Shown piece after piece: positions 9,215 to 17,853 of a stretch of 64,000 nt of DNA. The notes under the pieces were generated by a model. It made no database searches, was not told the origin of the DNA, and was given only the letters and a program-made list of their open reading frames with translations. The position numbers and the translations under genes are program-made. Origin of the DNA: Secundilactobacillus odoratitofui DSM 19909 = JCM 15043. GTDB lineage: Bacteria > Bacillota > Bacilli > Lactobacillales > Lactobacillaceae. The stretch spans positions 225,267 to 289,266 of the forward strand of contig NZ_AZEE01000029.1 of the NCBI RefSeq assembly GCF_001434895.1, read 5' to 3'. The stretch's first letter is position 1; the number at the start of each line of letters is the position of its first letter.

Positions 9215-9325
9215 GTGCAAAATCAAGCGGTTAGTTTTCAGAGTGTAAGTCATTAACTCGTGTGACCCGTACTTAGGTCATACGAGTTAATGGCTTACAC
9301 GGCAGAAAATTGCTTGATTTTGCAC
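9215..9325. repeat. 111-nt near-perfect palindrome upstream of the YfcC-type gene
   Basis: Terminal 14-bp perfect inverted arms GTGCAAAATCAAGC and GCTTGATTTTGCAC enclose further matched blocks: TTTTC/GAAAA, GTGTAAG/CTTACAC, CATTAACTCGT/ACGAGTTAATG and TGACC/GGTCA around an 8-nt loop. The whole folds into one long hairpin with small bulges, ending 26 bp before the ATG at 9188. It has no T run. It could be a MITE-like insertion, an RNase III target or a translation-control leader. Confidence 0.8.
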
Positions 9326-9417
9326 GTTACCACTACAACATTACCAAAGCAAAACCAGTCCACTAGTCAACTAAGTCAACCATCATTCACCCTCGACTGA
9401 TCATTACTTTCACTCCT

Positions 9418-9482
9418 AAAAAGCGTGGTCACAAAGAATCGAATTTGTTGGGCAAGCTTCGAGTTCTTCAGACCACGCTTCA
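9418..9482 (-). terminator. terminator after arcC
   Basis: Ten-bp stem AAGCGTGGTC (9421-9430) with GACCACGCTT (9471-9480) enclosing 40 nt, followed on the minus strand by TTTTT. It lies 12 bp past the arcC stop. Confidence 0.65.
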
Positions 9483-9493
9483 ATAATTTAACG

Positions 9494-10444
9494 CTATTCT
9501 CTTACTAAAGCACCCTGCTTACTGATGATCGTTCCGACTTTGCCTGCAAGGGCATCGTCTAAATGATCCAGTGATGTAATTAATGCAGTGCGGTGCTCAT
9601 CAGATGAAACGAAGTCTAGACAGGCTTCAATCTTTGGCAGCATGCTGCCAGGCGCAAATTGACCTTCGTCAATATAACGTTGCGCCTCTGCACGGGATAA
9701 CTCGCGAAGCACTTTTTGATCAGGCTTGCCGTAGTTAACGTAAACTTCATCTACGGCGGTCAAAATGATCAACTGATCTGCGTCGATGTTGTCGGCTAAC
9801 AAGGCACTCGTACGGTCCTTATCAATCACGGCGGGAACACCCTTTAAACCAGCGTCAGTCTTAACAACCGGTACGCCACCGCCGCCACCGGCAATGACTA
9901 AGTGGTCACCTTCAATCAAATCATTGATGCTAGCAAGCTCAATAATTGACTTGGGACGTGGTGATGGCACAACTTGACGATAGCCACGACCAGCATCTTC
10001 TTTGAAAACGTACCCTTTATCATGTTCAATTTGTTGTGCTTGTTCCTTCGTGTAGAACGCACCAACTGGTTTAGTCGGGTGTTGGAAAGCCGAATCAGTT
10101 GGGTCCACTTCCACCTGCGTGATCATGGATACCACGTTCTTTTGTAACCACTGCTTGTGCAATTCATTTTGCAGACTTTGCTGCAAGTGGTAACCAATGT
10201 AGCCCTGACTCATTGCGCCACATTCTGGAAACGGAAAAGCAGCGGTTTGACCATGTTCAGCTGCATAATTCATGCCTAAGTTAATTGCGCCAACCTGTGG
10301 CCCGTTACCATGGCTGATCACAACTTTATGACCAGCAGCAACTAATCCAACAAGCGACGTTGCTGTATGTTTAACGAGTTCAAGTTGTTCTTCTGGTGAC
10401 TTGCCGAGCGCATTACCGCCCAGCGCAACAACGATTTTTGCCAT
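9494..10444 (-). CDS. arcC: carbamate kinase
   Basis: A 316-residue carbamate kinase, making ATP from carbamoyl phosphate and ADP. It opens with [12 protein letters not shown], has the GNGPQVG motif, the AIDKDRTSA-like [12 protein letters not shown] segment and the C-terminal [15 protein letters not shown] motif (residues about 262-278) typical of the family. It begins 12 bp after the arcB stop, with AATAGGGGG as ribosome site, so the two are one transcript. Length equals the family norm. It gives the ATP-yielding step of arginine or citrulline fermentation. Confidence 0.95.
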   Translation of the reverse strand: MAKIVVALGGNALGKSPEEQLELVKHTATSLVGLVAAGHKVVISHGNGPQVGAINLGMNYAAEHGQTAAFPFPECGAMSQGYIGYHLQQSLQNELHKQWLQKNVVSMITQVEVDPTDSAFQHPTKPVGAFYTKEQAQQIEHDKGYVFKEDAGRGYRQVVPSPRPKSIIELASINDLIEGDHLVIAGGGGGVPVVKTDAGLKGVPAVIDKDRTSALLADNIDADQLIILTAVDEVYVNYGKPDQKVLRELSRAEAQRYIDEGQFAPGSMLPKIEACLDFVSSDEHRTALITSLDHLDDALAGKVGTIISKQGALVRE

Positions 10445-10456
10445 CAGCTTTACCCC

Positions 10457-11455
10457 CTATTCGCCTAAGGTTGCTACCATGACAGCCTTAATCGTGTGCA
10501 TCCGGTTTTCAGCTTCTTGGAATACCACCGATGCGTCACTTTCGAAGACTTCATCAGTGACTTCCATTTCAGTAATGCCAAATTTGTCAGCAATTTCTTG
10601 GCCAACTTTGGTTTCAGCATTGTGGAATGAAGGTAAGCAGTGTTCAAAAATAACGTTAGGGTTGTTAGTCTTGTCCATCATTGCTTTATTAACTTGGTAA
10701 GGCTTCAATAGCTTGATTCGTTCAGTCCAAACTGAATCTGGTTCGCCCATTGATACCCAAACATCGGTGTAGAGGACGTCTGAATCACGGACACCTTCAT
10801 CAATATCATCAGTGATCTTGATTGTAGCGCCAGTCTTAGCAGCAATGGCGTTCACTTTGGCAACTAATTCATCAGTTGGATCAAGTTCCTTTGGGCATAC
10901 CAAGTGGAATGTCATCCCCATGATCGCTGCACCAATCATTAAGGCGTTGGCGACGTTGTTACGACCATCACCTACGTAAGTAAAGTGAATCTGGTTGTAT
11001 GGCTTCTTTAAAACTTCTTTGGCCGTTAAGAAATCAGCTAAAACTTGAGTTGGGTGATCTTCATCAGTCAAGCCATTCCAAACTGGAACGCCTGAAAATT
11101 CTGATAAAGTTTCAACGGTACGTTGTGAAAAGCCACGATATTCGATTCCATCAAACATGCCACCTAAGACGCGGGCAGTATCCTTGGCTGTTTCCTTCTT
11201 ACCCATGTGTGAACCGCTTGGTCCGAGGTAAGTGACGTGCGCACCTTGATCGTATGCAGCGACTTCAAAGGCACAACGCGTACGGGTTGAACTCTTTTCA
11301 AAAATTAAGGCAATGTTTTTACCAGCTAACTTTTGCTGTTCAGTACCAGCGTACTTAGCATTTTTTAAATCTTCGGATAATTGCAATAAATAGCCCATCT
11401 CACGTGGGGTAAAATCAAGTAAGGTTAAAAATGAACGGTTACGTAAATTAAACAT
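10457..11455 (-). CDS. arcB: catabolic ornithine carbamoyltransferase
   Basis: A 332-residue ornithine carbamoyltransferase that phosphorolyses citrulline to ornithine and carbamoyl phosphate. The carbamoyl phosphate loop STRTR is at residues 56-60, HPTQ near 138, and [14 protein letters not shown] carries the ornithine-site cysteine. Putrescine carbamoyltransferase is a related alternative, but the coupling to arcC with no agmatine genes favours ArcB. It starts at ATG 11455 behind AAAGGAGGAATTAACAA. It is divergent from the histidine kinase at 11562, with a cre-like site between them. arcA does not precede it, which is unusual for the pathway. Confidence 0.92.
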   Translation of the reverse strand: MFNLRNRSFLTLLDFTPREMGYLLQLSEDLKNAKYAGTEQQKLAGKNIALIFEKSSTRTRCAFEVAAYDQGAHVTYLGPSGSHMGKKETAKDTARVLGGMFDGIEYRGFSQRTVETLSEFSGVPVWNGLTDEDHPTQVLADFLTAKEVLKKPYNQIHFTYVGDGRNNVANALMIGAAIMGMTFHLVCPKELDPTDELVAKVNAIAAKTGATIKITDDIDEGVRDSDVLYTDVWVSMGEPDSVWTERIKLLKPYQVNKAMMDKTNNPNVIFEHCLPSFHNAETKVGQEIADKFGITEMEVTDEVFESDASVVFQEAENRMHTIKAVMVATLGE

Positions 11456-11493
11456 TTGTTAATTCCTCCTTTGTTATTTACAATTAGAATTGT

Positions 11494-11507
11494 AGTAAGC
11501 GGTTTCA
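11494..11507. promoter_or_regulatory. cre-like site between arcB and the sensor kinase
   Basis: On the minus strand TGAAACCGCTTACT matches 13 of 14 positions of TGWAANCGNTNWCA. It lies about 40 bp upstream of arcB, where CcpA repression of arginine catabolism would be expected. Confidence 0.6.
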
Positions 11508-11561
11508 TAAAACTTCAAACTGCTTCAAAAGATTGTTAAAAAGTTTCTTGGAGGAATAATT

Positions 11562-12863
11562 TTGTTTAAACAAGCACGTTTTATTACACATGGTCGCTGG
11601 CAACGGATATTAGTTGCCGCCATTTGCATTGCATTAGCATCACAAGTGAATTTTCAAACATATACACCAGGCTTCATCTTAGCTTTTTCACCGTTGATTA
11701 TGCCCATTTTTCTCTACTATAATGGTGACTTAAACCCCATCGAGTTGATGTTGGCAATTGCGTTTGCTTCACCAATTTTCCGTGGCATTCAACTTTTCAT
11801 TACCCATGACGGCTCCAGATATCAAATTACAATGCTGATTCTAGCTGAAATTGCGTTTTATCTCTGCTACGGGGCAATCTATTACTTGCTCTACTGGCGG
11901 CGAGGCCAACGAACGAACAGCTCTTTTTTCTTAACCATCGTGGTGTGTGACTACTTATCTAACCTGCTTGAAGTTGGCCTATTAACTGGCTTTAATCACT
12001 ATAGTTACCAAATTTTTCAACTCCTCTTCGTTGCAGCCCTAGTTCGTAGCGTGCTTGCTTGTCTGCTAGCCTTTCTCTACCATTACTTCACCCTATTAAT
12101 GCGGCAGGAAAGTCACGAGCAGCGCTACTATAACTTCATCTGGATTGCTGCCTCCGTTAAAAGTGAAGTATACTTTATGCAAAAGAACATCTCAGAAATC
12201 GAAAACGTCATGAAAAACGCCTACCTGCTTAATCAGCACCTACAAGATAACCAAAGCAGTACCGATGATGACCGCAGTACCGCACTCAATATTGCTCGAG
12301 ATGTTCACGAAATCAAAAAGGATTATCAAAACGTTATTCGTGGCCTTGGCGATTACTTCAGCGATGACAGTGATGCCAACATGCAGCTAGCCGATATTTT
12401 AAAAGTCGTAACTGGCTACATCCGCGAAACCATTAAGAATAAGCATCAAGACATCGTAATTGAGGTTCATAATCAAGTTGATATTGTAATTCCCAACCAT
12501 TATTACCTGGTATCAATCATTTCTAACCTAATTTTTAACAGCGTCGATGCCCTTAAGGACAGACCAAATGGTAAAATTAGCTTAACAATTGCCGATGGGA
12601 CCAAAAACCTCATTGTCAGCGTCAGCGATAATGGTACTGGCATGGATGCGGATACCCAAGCAATGATTTTCCAGCCCGGTTTTACAACTAAGTTCAATGA
12701 AAATACCGGTGATGTTTATCGTGGCATCGGCTTGTCGCACGTTAAAATTATCGTGGCCGAACAATTTGGCGGTACAATTAGTGTCCAATCACTGCCGGGA
12801 AAGGGCACCAACTTTCAAGTCACTTTAGACAAACAACGACTGACACAGGAGGCTAACGCATGA
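11562..12863 (+). CDS. membrane sensor histidine kinase, GlnK/YcbA-like
   Basis: A 433-residue kinase with a TTG start 7 nt after GGAGG. The first 180 residues form about five to six transmembrane helices with almost no extracytoplasmic domain. ARDVHEIKKDY carries the probable phospho-acceptor His249; SIISNLIFNSVDAL is the N box, VSDNGTGMD the G1 box and GIGLSHVKIIV the G2 box. It overlaps the response regulator by 4 nt (ATGA), showing translational coupling. The arrangement and partner type resemble Bacillus YcbA/YcbB (GlnK/GlnL), which respond to glutamine. Being divergent from arcB, it may control arginine catabolism; that is inference. Confidence 0.8.
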   Translation: MFKQARFITHGRWQRILVAAICIALASQVNFQTYTPGFILAFSPLIMPIFLYYNGDLNPIELMLAIAFASPIFRGIQLFITHDGSRYQITMLILAEIAFYLCYGAIYYLLYWRRGQRTNSSFFLTIVVCDYLSNLLEVGLLTGFNHYSYQIFQLLFVAALVRSVLACLLAFLYHYFTLLMRQESHEQRYYNFIWIAASVKSEVYFMQKNISEIENVMKNAYLLNQHLQDNQSSTDDDRSTALNIARDVHEIKKDYQNVIRGLGDYFSDDSDANMQLADILKVVTGYIRETIKNKHQDIVIEVHNQVDIVIPNHYYLVSIISNLIFNSVDALKDRPNGKISLTIADGTKNLIVSVSDNGTGMDADTQAMIFQPGFTTKFNENTGDVYRGIGLSHVKIIVAEQFGGTISVQSLPGKGTNFQVTLDKQRLTQEANA

Positions 12864-13693
12864 AGTTTTACATTATTGACGATGATCCTTCAATCCCAAT
12901 GATTTTACGTCAAATATTGGAAAAGAGCCTTGATAATGATGTAGTCGGCATTGCGCACAGTTCCAAAAAGGCGCTCACAGATATTATGGTGACTGACGTT
13001 GATATCGTTTTAATCGACTTACTAATGCCTGAAATATCCGGAATCGAGCTGATTAAAACACTCAAACAATTTAAACCAGCCCTGCGCTTCATCATGATCT
13101 CTCAAGTTCGCGACAGCGAGTTACGCGCCCAAGCCTACGAAGCTGGCATCGAATTTTTCATTGATAAGCCCATTAACGTTGTTGAGGTTAAAACGGTCAC
13201 AGAAAAGGTCATCCAAAGTATTCAAATGGCCAATAAACTCAGTAATATTCAATCACTAGTCGGTGCCGGGGTGGCTGCACCAGTACAATCCGTCGATCAA
13301 CAACAATCTAAAAAAGAACGGGTGCTCTCAATTCTGCGATTTTTAGGCATCACCTCTGAGGGTGGCTCTTCTGACATTATCGCGATTAACCAGATTATGC
13401 TTGATCAACACTTAAACTTTAAAGACATTGATTTCAATGCGACCTACCACATTGACGAGCGTGAAAAGAAGATTCTGTTTCAGCGCATTCGTCGCGCCAT
13501 CAAGACTGGTTTAACAAACCTCGCCACTATTTGTTTAGACGACATGGGTGATGAGATCGTGGTTGAATACGCCAATTCACTGTATGAGTACAAGAACGTC
13601 CGAAACGAAATGCTCTACCTACAAGGTCAGCGTAGTTCCGGAGGGAAAACCTCCCTGCAACACTTCTTTGATGGGTTGGTACAAGAAATGTAG
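12860..13693 (+). CDS. response regulator with YcbB/GlnL-type output domain
   Basis: A 277-residue response regulator. The receiver domain has the acidic triad IIDDDPS, phospho-acceptor Asp53 in IVLIDLLMP, and the conserved lysine in FIDKPIN. Residues about 150-277 match the YcbB-type DNA-binding domain rather than OmpR, NarL or LytTR, recognisable by KERVLSILRFLGI and HIDEREKKILFQRIRRAI. It overlaps the kinase gene by 4 nt and ends at a strong bidirectional terminator. Targets are not visible; arcB and the aminotransferase on either side are the obvious candidates. Confidence 0.8.
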   Translation: MKFYIIDDDPSIPMILRQILEKSLDNDVVGIAHSSKKALTDIMVTDVDIVLIDLLMPEISGIELIKTLKQFKPALRFIMISQVRDSELRAQAYEAGIEFFIDKPINVVEVKTVTEKVIQSIQMANKLSNIQSLVGAGVAAPVQSVDQQQSKKERVLSILRFLGITSEGGSSDIIAINQIMLDQHLNFKDIDFNATYHIDEREKKILFQRIRRAIKTGLTNLATICLDDMGDEIVVEYANSLYEYKNVRNEMLYLQGQRSSGGKTSLQHFFDGLVQEM

Positions 13694-13711
13694 TTCGGCG
13701 ATACACTTATC

Positions 13712-13768
13712 AATATGTAAAACAAGCGTACAGATCAATAACCGACCTGTGCGCTTGTTTTACATATT
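13712..13768. terminator. bidirectional terminator
   Basis: A 22-bp stem with one mismatch (13712-13733 with 13747-13768) serves the response regulator on the plus strand and the aminotransferase on the minus strand. Confidence 0.85.
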
Positions 13769-13776
13769 CATTTTAA

Positions 13777-14895
13777 TTAATCAAACGCCTTCAACGCCGT
13801 CGACAACCGCTTCAATCCCTCAACTAAAGTTGCTTTCGGTGCACAATAACCGAGACGAACGTGCCCAGGCATATCAAACCGGTTACCAGGTACCAGTAGC
13901 ACACCCTGTTCCTTCAAAATTTGAATACAAAAGTCTTCAATATCCATTGGAATATCGATTTTAGGGAACGAGGTTGACACGGCCTCTGGTAAGACAACGG
14001 AGACCCGTGGCTCTTTTGCCACCCAGTCTTTCAAAATTTGGAGATTTTCGAGTACTAACTTGCGATTACGAGCCAGCACCTTATCGCGATTTTTCAATAC
14101 ATAAACGGCAAGCATATCATTAAATACACCACAACAAATCATCGTGTAGTCCCGGTATTTTCTGAAAATATCGGCAACTTCAGCGTTACTGGCTGTCCAG
14201 CCAACTCGAATGCCTGGTACTGAATAGGTTTTTGACAGCGAATTGGTAGCGATGCCTTTGTCATATAAATCAATAATCGAAGCAAATTTTTCTGGATGTT
14301 CTAGTGGCAAGTACACTTCATCAACCAACACATATGCGTCAACTTGCTTGGCAATATCAACAACTTGTTGCAAGAACTCACGGTCTAAAATGGTCCCAGT
14401 TGGATTATTCGCATTGTTCAGGCAAATCATTTTCGTATCCGGACGTACTAGCTTCTTAAGTTCATCAATATCTGGGTACCAGTCATTCTCCTCATGAATA
14501 TGCCAATAATCGACTTCAGCACCCAATGATTTAGGAATGTCATACAGTTGTTGGTATGAAGGATATTCCGCAATCACGTGGTCGCCAGGTTCAATCAGCG
14601 CGTACAGGGCCAGATGATTAGCACCCGTCGCGCCATTAGTCTGCAAAATGTTGTCTGGTACCATGTTTTGATAGAGTTTAGCGACCTCTTGCTTAAACTC
14701 CGGCGAACCTTCGATCCAGCCGTAGTTCATTTTTTGTTGGTTCAACGAATCATAAAAAGTTTGGCCGTTTTGCCCATCAATCGCCAAAATTTCCTGCATC
14801 GTCATTGACGAAATTGTACTTTGTGCAATATCGTAAGTGGCCTTTTTTTCCCAAACGTTCAGCCATTCTTCAACACCGAATCCTGCAATTTCCAT
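13777..14895 (-). CDS. PLP-dependent aminotransferase, ArcT-like
   Basis: A 372-residue fold-type I aminotransferase. NANNPTGT at 161-168 and DEVY at 192-195 flank the cofactor ring, and NSLSKTYSVPGIRVGW places the Schiff-base lysine at 222. Close relatives in lactic acid bacteria are annotated ArcT in arginine deiminase clusters, and this copy sits beside arcBC and the two-component system, so it may transaminate ornithine, arginine or a related amino acid; substrate is not established. It starts at ATG 14895 behind AAGGAGTATATC. A parS site lies 41 bp upstream. Confidence 0.75.
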   Translation of the reverse strand: MEIAGFGVEEWLNVWEKKATYDIAQSTISSMTMQEILAIDGQNGQTFYDSLNQQKMNYGWIEGSPEFKQEVAKLYQNMVPDNILQTNGATGANHLALYALIEPGDHVIAEYPSYQQLYDIPKSLGAEVDYWHIHEENDWYPDIDELKKLVRPDTKMICLNNANNPTGTILDREFLQQVVDIAKQVDAYVLVDEVYLPLEHPEKFASIIDLYDKGIATNSLSKTYSVPGIRVGWTASNAEVADIFRKYRDYTMICCGVFNDMLAVYVLKNRDKVLARNRKLVLENLQILKDWVAKEPRVSVVLPEAVSTSFPKIDIPMDIEDFCIQILKEQGVLLVPGNRFDMPGHVRLGYCAPKATLVEGLKRLSTALKAFD

Positions 14896-14935
14896 ATGAT
14901 ATACTCCTTCGAATTAAGCTCATATTGTATTCGTT

Positions 14936-14951
14936 TGTTTCACGTGAAACA
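14936..14951. other. parS centromere site 1
   Basis: TGTTTCACGTGAAACA, an exact 16-bp palindromic match to the ParB (Spo0J) binding site, in the intergenic region upstream of the aminotransferase. Two further exact copies and one near copy occur in this window. Confidence 0.9.
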
Positions 14952-15057
14952 CTCTCATCATTATTCTCTTCTTATTGTACCCTATTCAATAACTGGCTAG
15001 TCGAGATAAATTTAACATTCGAACTGAATATGGTATCGTCACCTAACTTCTGCCCAC

Positions 15058-15091
15058 AAAAAAAGATTGACGTCTTGCGTCAATCTTTTTA
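15058..15091 (-). terminator. terminator of the flavoprotein gene
   Basis: AAAAAGATTGACG paired with CGTCAATCTTTTT around a 5-nt loop, 17 bp past the stop at 15108; symmetric enough to act in both directions. Confidence 0.75.
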
Positions 15092-15107
15092 ATACCCGTT
15101 TCGATCA

Positions 15108-16550
15108 TTAATGTTCACCAACAACATGTAAAACAGCATTCCGCCCAGAAAAGGCAGCATAACCCGCGGTACTTCCTGGCAACGTTACAGCATAAGTGTC
15201 GCCAACAAGCATTCCAGCGGCATCATTACCGGCAGCATATAAACCAGGTACAGGATAGCCATAGTTGTTTAACACTTCATTATGACCATCGACCCGTAGT
15301 CCGCCTAACGCACATGCCATCCCGACACCGAGTTCAACCGCGTAAAACGAACCAGTTGATACGCCGGTTAAATACTTAGTTTGTTTACCAAAGTCAGTAT
15401 CGGAACCGGCAGCAACAAGTTTTTGATACTGAGCAATCGTCTCGCCCAGTTTAGGTAAATTAACTTTGGCTGCTAACTCTTCAATGGTATCAGCTTTCAC
15501 CAAGTACTTCGCATGTTGCTTTAAATCTTGATCGAGTTCAGATTGCAGCCCATCAAACTTATCTGGCGAAATTGGCGAATTACCAACTTCCTTATACAAC
15601 CCGACATTGACTAAGTGATCCACTGCTGCTTGATCAAAAATGGAGAAAACCTTCGACTGTGTCAGAATGGCATTACCAGCATGACACATATTGTCGTTCA
15701 CATCTTCATTCACAAACCGCTCACCACGTTCATTAACCCATAAAATTGCTTCTTGCGTTGCTGCCGCAGCAATTTGTGAGGCCATATGAACGAATGGAGG
15801 CTGAATTTTATCATAAATGGCACCGCCACCATACTGAATGGCACCCATTTGGTAGTGTTGTGCGCCAACTTTCCAGGCTAACTGCATCCCATCGCCAGTG
15901 GATTTACCATCACTGACTGTCATCAGACGATCAGACATTGTAGTATGTTTTTTCACCAATTCTGGATTATCAACATAGCCACCAGTAGCTAAGAGTACAT
16001 GTTTTGACTTCACTTCACTTGATTGTCCCGTTGCTTCATTCATAATCGAAAGTCCAGTAACGTGACCAGCTGCCATCAGCACTTGTTGCGCACTCACACT
16101 CATCGCAAATTCAGCACCGAGATCCGTTGCCTTTTGATAAAGCGTCTGTACCGCCGCGTGACCGCCACCAGTGAACGTGTGGATGGTTGGCCAGCTATCG
16201 CCTTGAGGTCCAACTTTCAAGAAAGCAACGCCGAGTTCGTGCAACCAGTCAATTGTTTCACCACTTGCATCGATAAATTGCTCCATGTGCGGTGCATTGG
16301 CTTCGTAATGTGAGTAGGCCAATTCTTCTTGCAAGAGCTTGGTCTTATCGATCTTGACGCCCGTTTCTTTTTGCAGGTAACTATCAACACCCATCGCGCC
16401 TTCAACGTAGTTACCATCACCGCCGATACTACGACCTTTTTCAAGCACCAACGTTTCTAACCCGTTTTGGCGAGCACTGACTGCGGCGGATAGTCCTGAT
16501 AGCCCAGCGCCGACAATGATTAAATCATACTGTTGTTTTTGAGGAAACAT
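15108..16550 (-). CDS. FAD-dependent oxidoreductase, flavocytochrome c / fumarate reductase-like superfamily
   Basis: A 480-residue flavoprotein without an N-terminal FMN-binding or heme domain. The dinucleotide motif VGAGLSG is at residues 13-19, followed by the Glu of VLEKG; an ATGG motif follows mid-protein and GLYAAGNDAAGMLVGD near the C-terminus closes the FAD site. That last motif differs from the GNRIGGNS form of the fumarate reductase at 63267 and is closer to 3-ketosteroid dehydrogenase-like members, so the acceptor is probably an enone or other unsaturated acid, not certainly fumarate. Its own ribosome site is weak (GTTGGCG), and the leader is long and structured. Confidence 0.75.
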   Translation of the reverse strand: MFPQKQQYDLIIVGAGLSGLSAAVSARQNGLETLVLEKGRSIGGDGNYVEGAMGVDSYLQKETGVKIDKTKLLQEELAYSHYEANAPHMEQFIDASGETIDWLHELGVAFLKVGPQGDSWPTIHTFTGGGHAAVQTLYQKATDLGAEFAMSVSAQQVLMAAGHVTGLSIMNEATGQSSEVKSKHVLLATGGYVDNPELVKKHTTMSDRLMTVSDGKSTGDGMQLAWKVGAQHYQMGAIQYGGGAIYDKIQPPFVHMASQIAAAATQEAILWVNERGERFVNEDVNDNMCHAGNAILTQSKVFSIFDQAAVDHLVNVGLYKEVGNSPISPDKFDGLQSELDQDLKQHAKYLVKADTIEELAAKVNLPKLGETIAQYQKLVAAGSDTDFGKQTKYLTGVSTGSFYAVELGVGMACALGGLRVDGHNEVLNNYGYPVPGLYAAGNDAAGMLVGDTYAVTLPGSTAGYAAFSGRNAVLHVVGEH

Positions 16551-16648
16551 TCAAAACGCCAACTTATTGCAGGTATCAATTCATCATAGATATCAAAATC
16601 GCTCGCCTTGAGCTTTGCCGTAGATTTGATGGAGTAGTGTTTTGACAT
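16520..16648 (-). CDS. possible 42-residue leader ORF overlapping the flavoprotein start
   Basis: Read by eye from ATG 16648; it begins MSKHYSIKSTAKLKASDFD and ends 31 nt inside the flavoprotein gene in another frame. AGAAAGCAGG, 8 nt upstream, is a better ribosome site than that of the main gene, so translational coupling is possible. No similarity recognised. It could equally be a chance ORF in a structured leader. Confidence 0.35.
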   Translation of the reverse strand: MSKHYSIKSTAKLKASDFDIYDELIPAISWRFECFLKNNSMI

Positions 16649-16660
16649 ACTGATACCTGC
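16569..16660 (-). promoter_or_regulatory. structured 5' leader of the flavoprotein gene
   Basis: Perfect 10-bp arms GCAGGTATCA and TGATACCTGC (16569-16578 and 16651-16660) close a 72-nt domain containing smaller complementarities (GCTC/GAGC, ATCAAA/TTTGAT). The upstream promoter places transcription start near 16676, so the domain is almost the entire leader. It could be a riboswitch-like element; no known class recognised. Confidence 0.45.
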
Positions 16661-16682
16661 TTTCTGAAAGTTTATTAACTCT

Positions 16683-16712
16683 ATTATACCGGGTAAGGTG
16701 TGCGCATTTCAA
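16683..16712 (-). promoter_or_regulatory. promoter of the flavoprotein gene
   Basis: Minus-strand TTGAAA (complement of 16707-16712) and TATAAT (complement of 16683-16688) with an 18-bp spacer. Confidence 0.6.
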
Positions 16713-16746
16713 AATTTACAAATTGTCGTCTAACACCATGAACAGA

Positions 16747-16802
16747 TAAAAATGCATTGGAATTGGTCGCGTCTTCAGCTGGCCAATTCCAATGCATTTT
16801 AG
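16747..16802. terminator. terminator of the kdgT-type gene
   Basis: Perfect 18-bp stem (16749-16766 with 16783-16800) and a 16-nt loop just beyond the stop codon at 16833, with A/T runs on both sides. Confidence 0.85.
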
Positions 16803-16832
16803 CTTTCAAAATATTAAATTAGCTTTAGAACC

Positions 16833-17834
16833 TTACCGACCGGTAGCCGCCTTCATTTCCGGCTTGTCTTGTTTACCAGCCTTCTTAGAAGCGTTGCGCT
16901 TTGCAACCCAAGCCGTCAACATTGGTGTCAAGATGGCGGTCACCACAACGGCGGCCGTGATTTGAGCTGTGGCGGTAGCTGCTACGGCCTTGTAACTGGC
17001 ATCAACGGCAGCTAATGCCGCTGGTGTGGCCATGTTAGCGCCCGCACAACTTGAAATAGCTGCGCCGGCAACCCCTGAGCCACCAGTCAAACGGTCAGTC
17101 CAAATGGTGAAGATGCCACCAACCAAGGTAACGATGACCCCAAGTAAAATTCCTGAGAGGCCACTAACGAAGATTTGCTGGAAATTCATGGTACAACCAA
17201 GCGCAAACCCAACGACCACGATTGAGGCGTTCATCCCGTCATTCAAAATTTTCTTAACGGCAGGGAACAAGTTTGCCAATAACATCCCAACCAACAGTGG
17301 CAAGATGGTGGCAATCAGCGTCACGATTGAGAATTGAGCTAGGCCTGAAGAAGCCAGTGCAATCATCGTCACGTATGGTCCAACACTTAAAATGGTGATT
17401 CCAACTGCGGCTTCGTCGACACTATCACCGAAGTCGTGAACGATGCCGGCATACATAGCGTTGTTAGCCCCAGACATCGCACCAATAATAGCAAGTGCGC
17501 TTAGGCCTAAGAAGTTGTTGTTGAGTACTTTCCCAACAAATAGGCCCAATGCAACGGCGACAATCACCTTGGTCAAGATGATCGTCCCACCACGTTTAAC
17601 CGCGGCACCCGTTGTCTTGAATGAAATCGTACCACCAATCACAAACAGGAAGGCCCCAACTAAGGCACCAGATCCCTGTGCGAGTGGTGTGGTAAACCCA
17701 CCGATTTTTAGAAATGATGGGAAAAAGGTGTTGATCAATGCCCCAATGAACATTGGAATAATAATATTACCGCCCGGAATCGAAAAGTGCTTTTTCTGCT
17801 TTGCAGGTGCGGGCGTTTCAGTATTTTCAGCCAT
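16833..17834 (-). CDS. kdgT: 2-keto-3-deoxygluconate permease
   Basis: A 333-residue membrane protein of the KDGT family (about ten helices). IPGGNIIIPMFIGALINTFFP at the N-terminus, GAFLFVIGGTISFKTTG and the GGSGVAGAAISSCAGANMATPAAL region near residue 250 are characteristic. It imports 2-keto-3-deoxygluconate with protons, feeding pectin- or uronate-derived carbon to KDG kinase. It starts 19 bp after the SDR gene, forming a two-gene operon. The lysine-rich N- and C-termini are cytoplasmic. No KDG kinase or aldolase is in the window. Confidence 0.85.
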   Translation of the reverse strand: MAENTETPAPAKQKKHFSIPGGNIIIPMFIGALINTFFPSFLKIGGFTTPLAQGSGALVGAFLFVIGGTISFKTTGAAVKRGGTIILTKVIVAVALGLFVGKVLNNNFLGLSALAIIGAMSGANNAMYAGIVHDFGDSVDEAAVGITILSVGPYVTMIALASSGLAQFSIVTLIATILPLLVGMLLANLFPAVKKILNDGMNASIVVVGFALGCTMNFQQIFVSGLSGILLGVIVTLVGGIFTIWTDRLTGGSGVAGAAISSCAGANMATPAALAAVDASYKAVAATATAQITAAVVVTAILTPMLTAWVAKRNASKKAGKQDKPEMKAATGR

Positions 17835-17853
17835 AATTATTCAGTCCTTTCGA

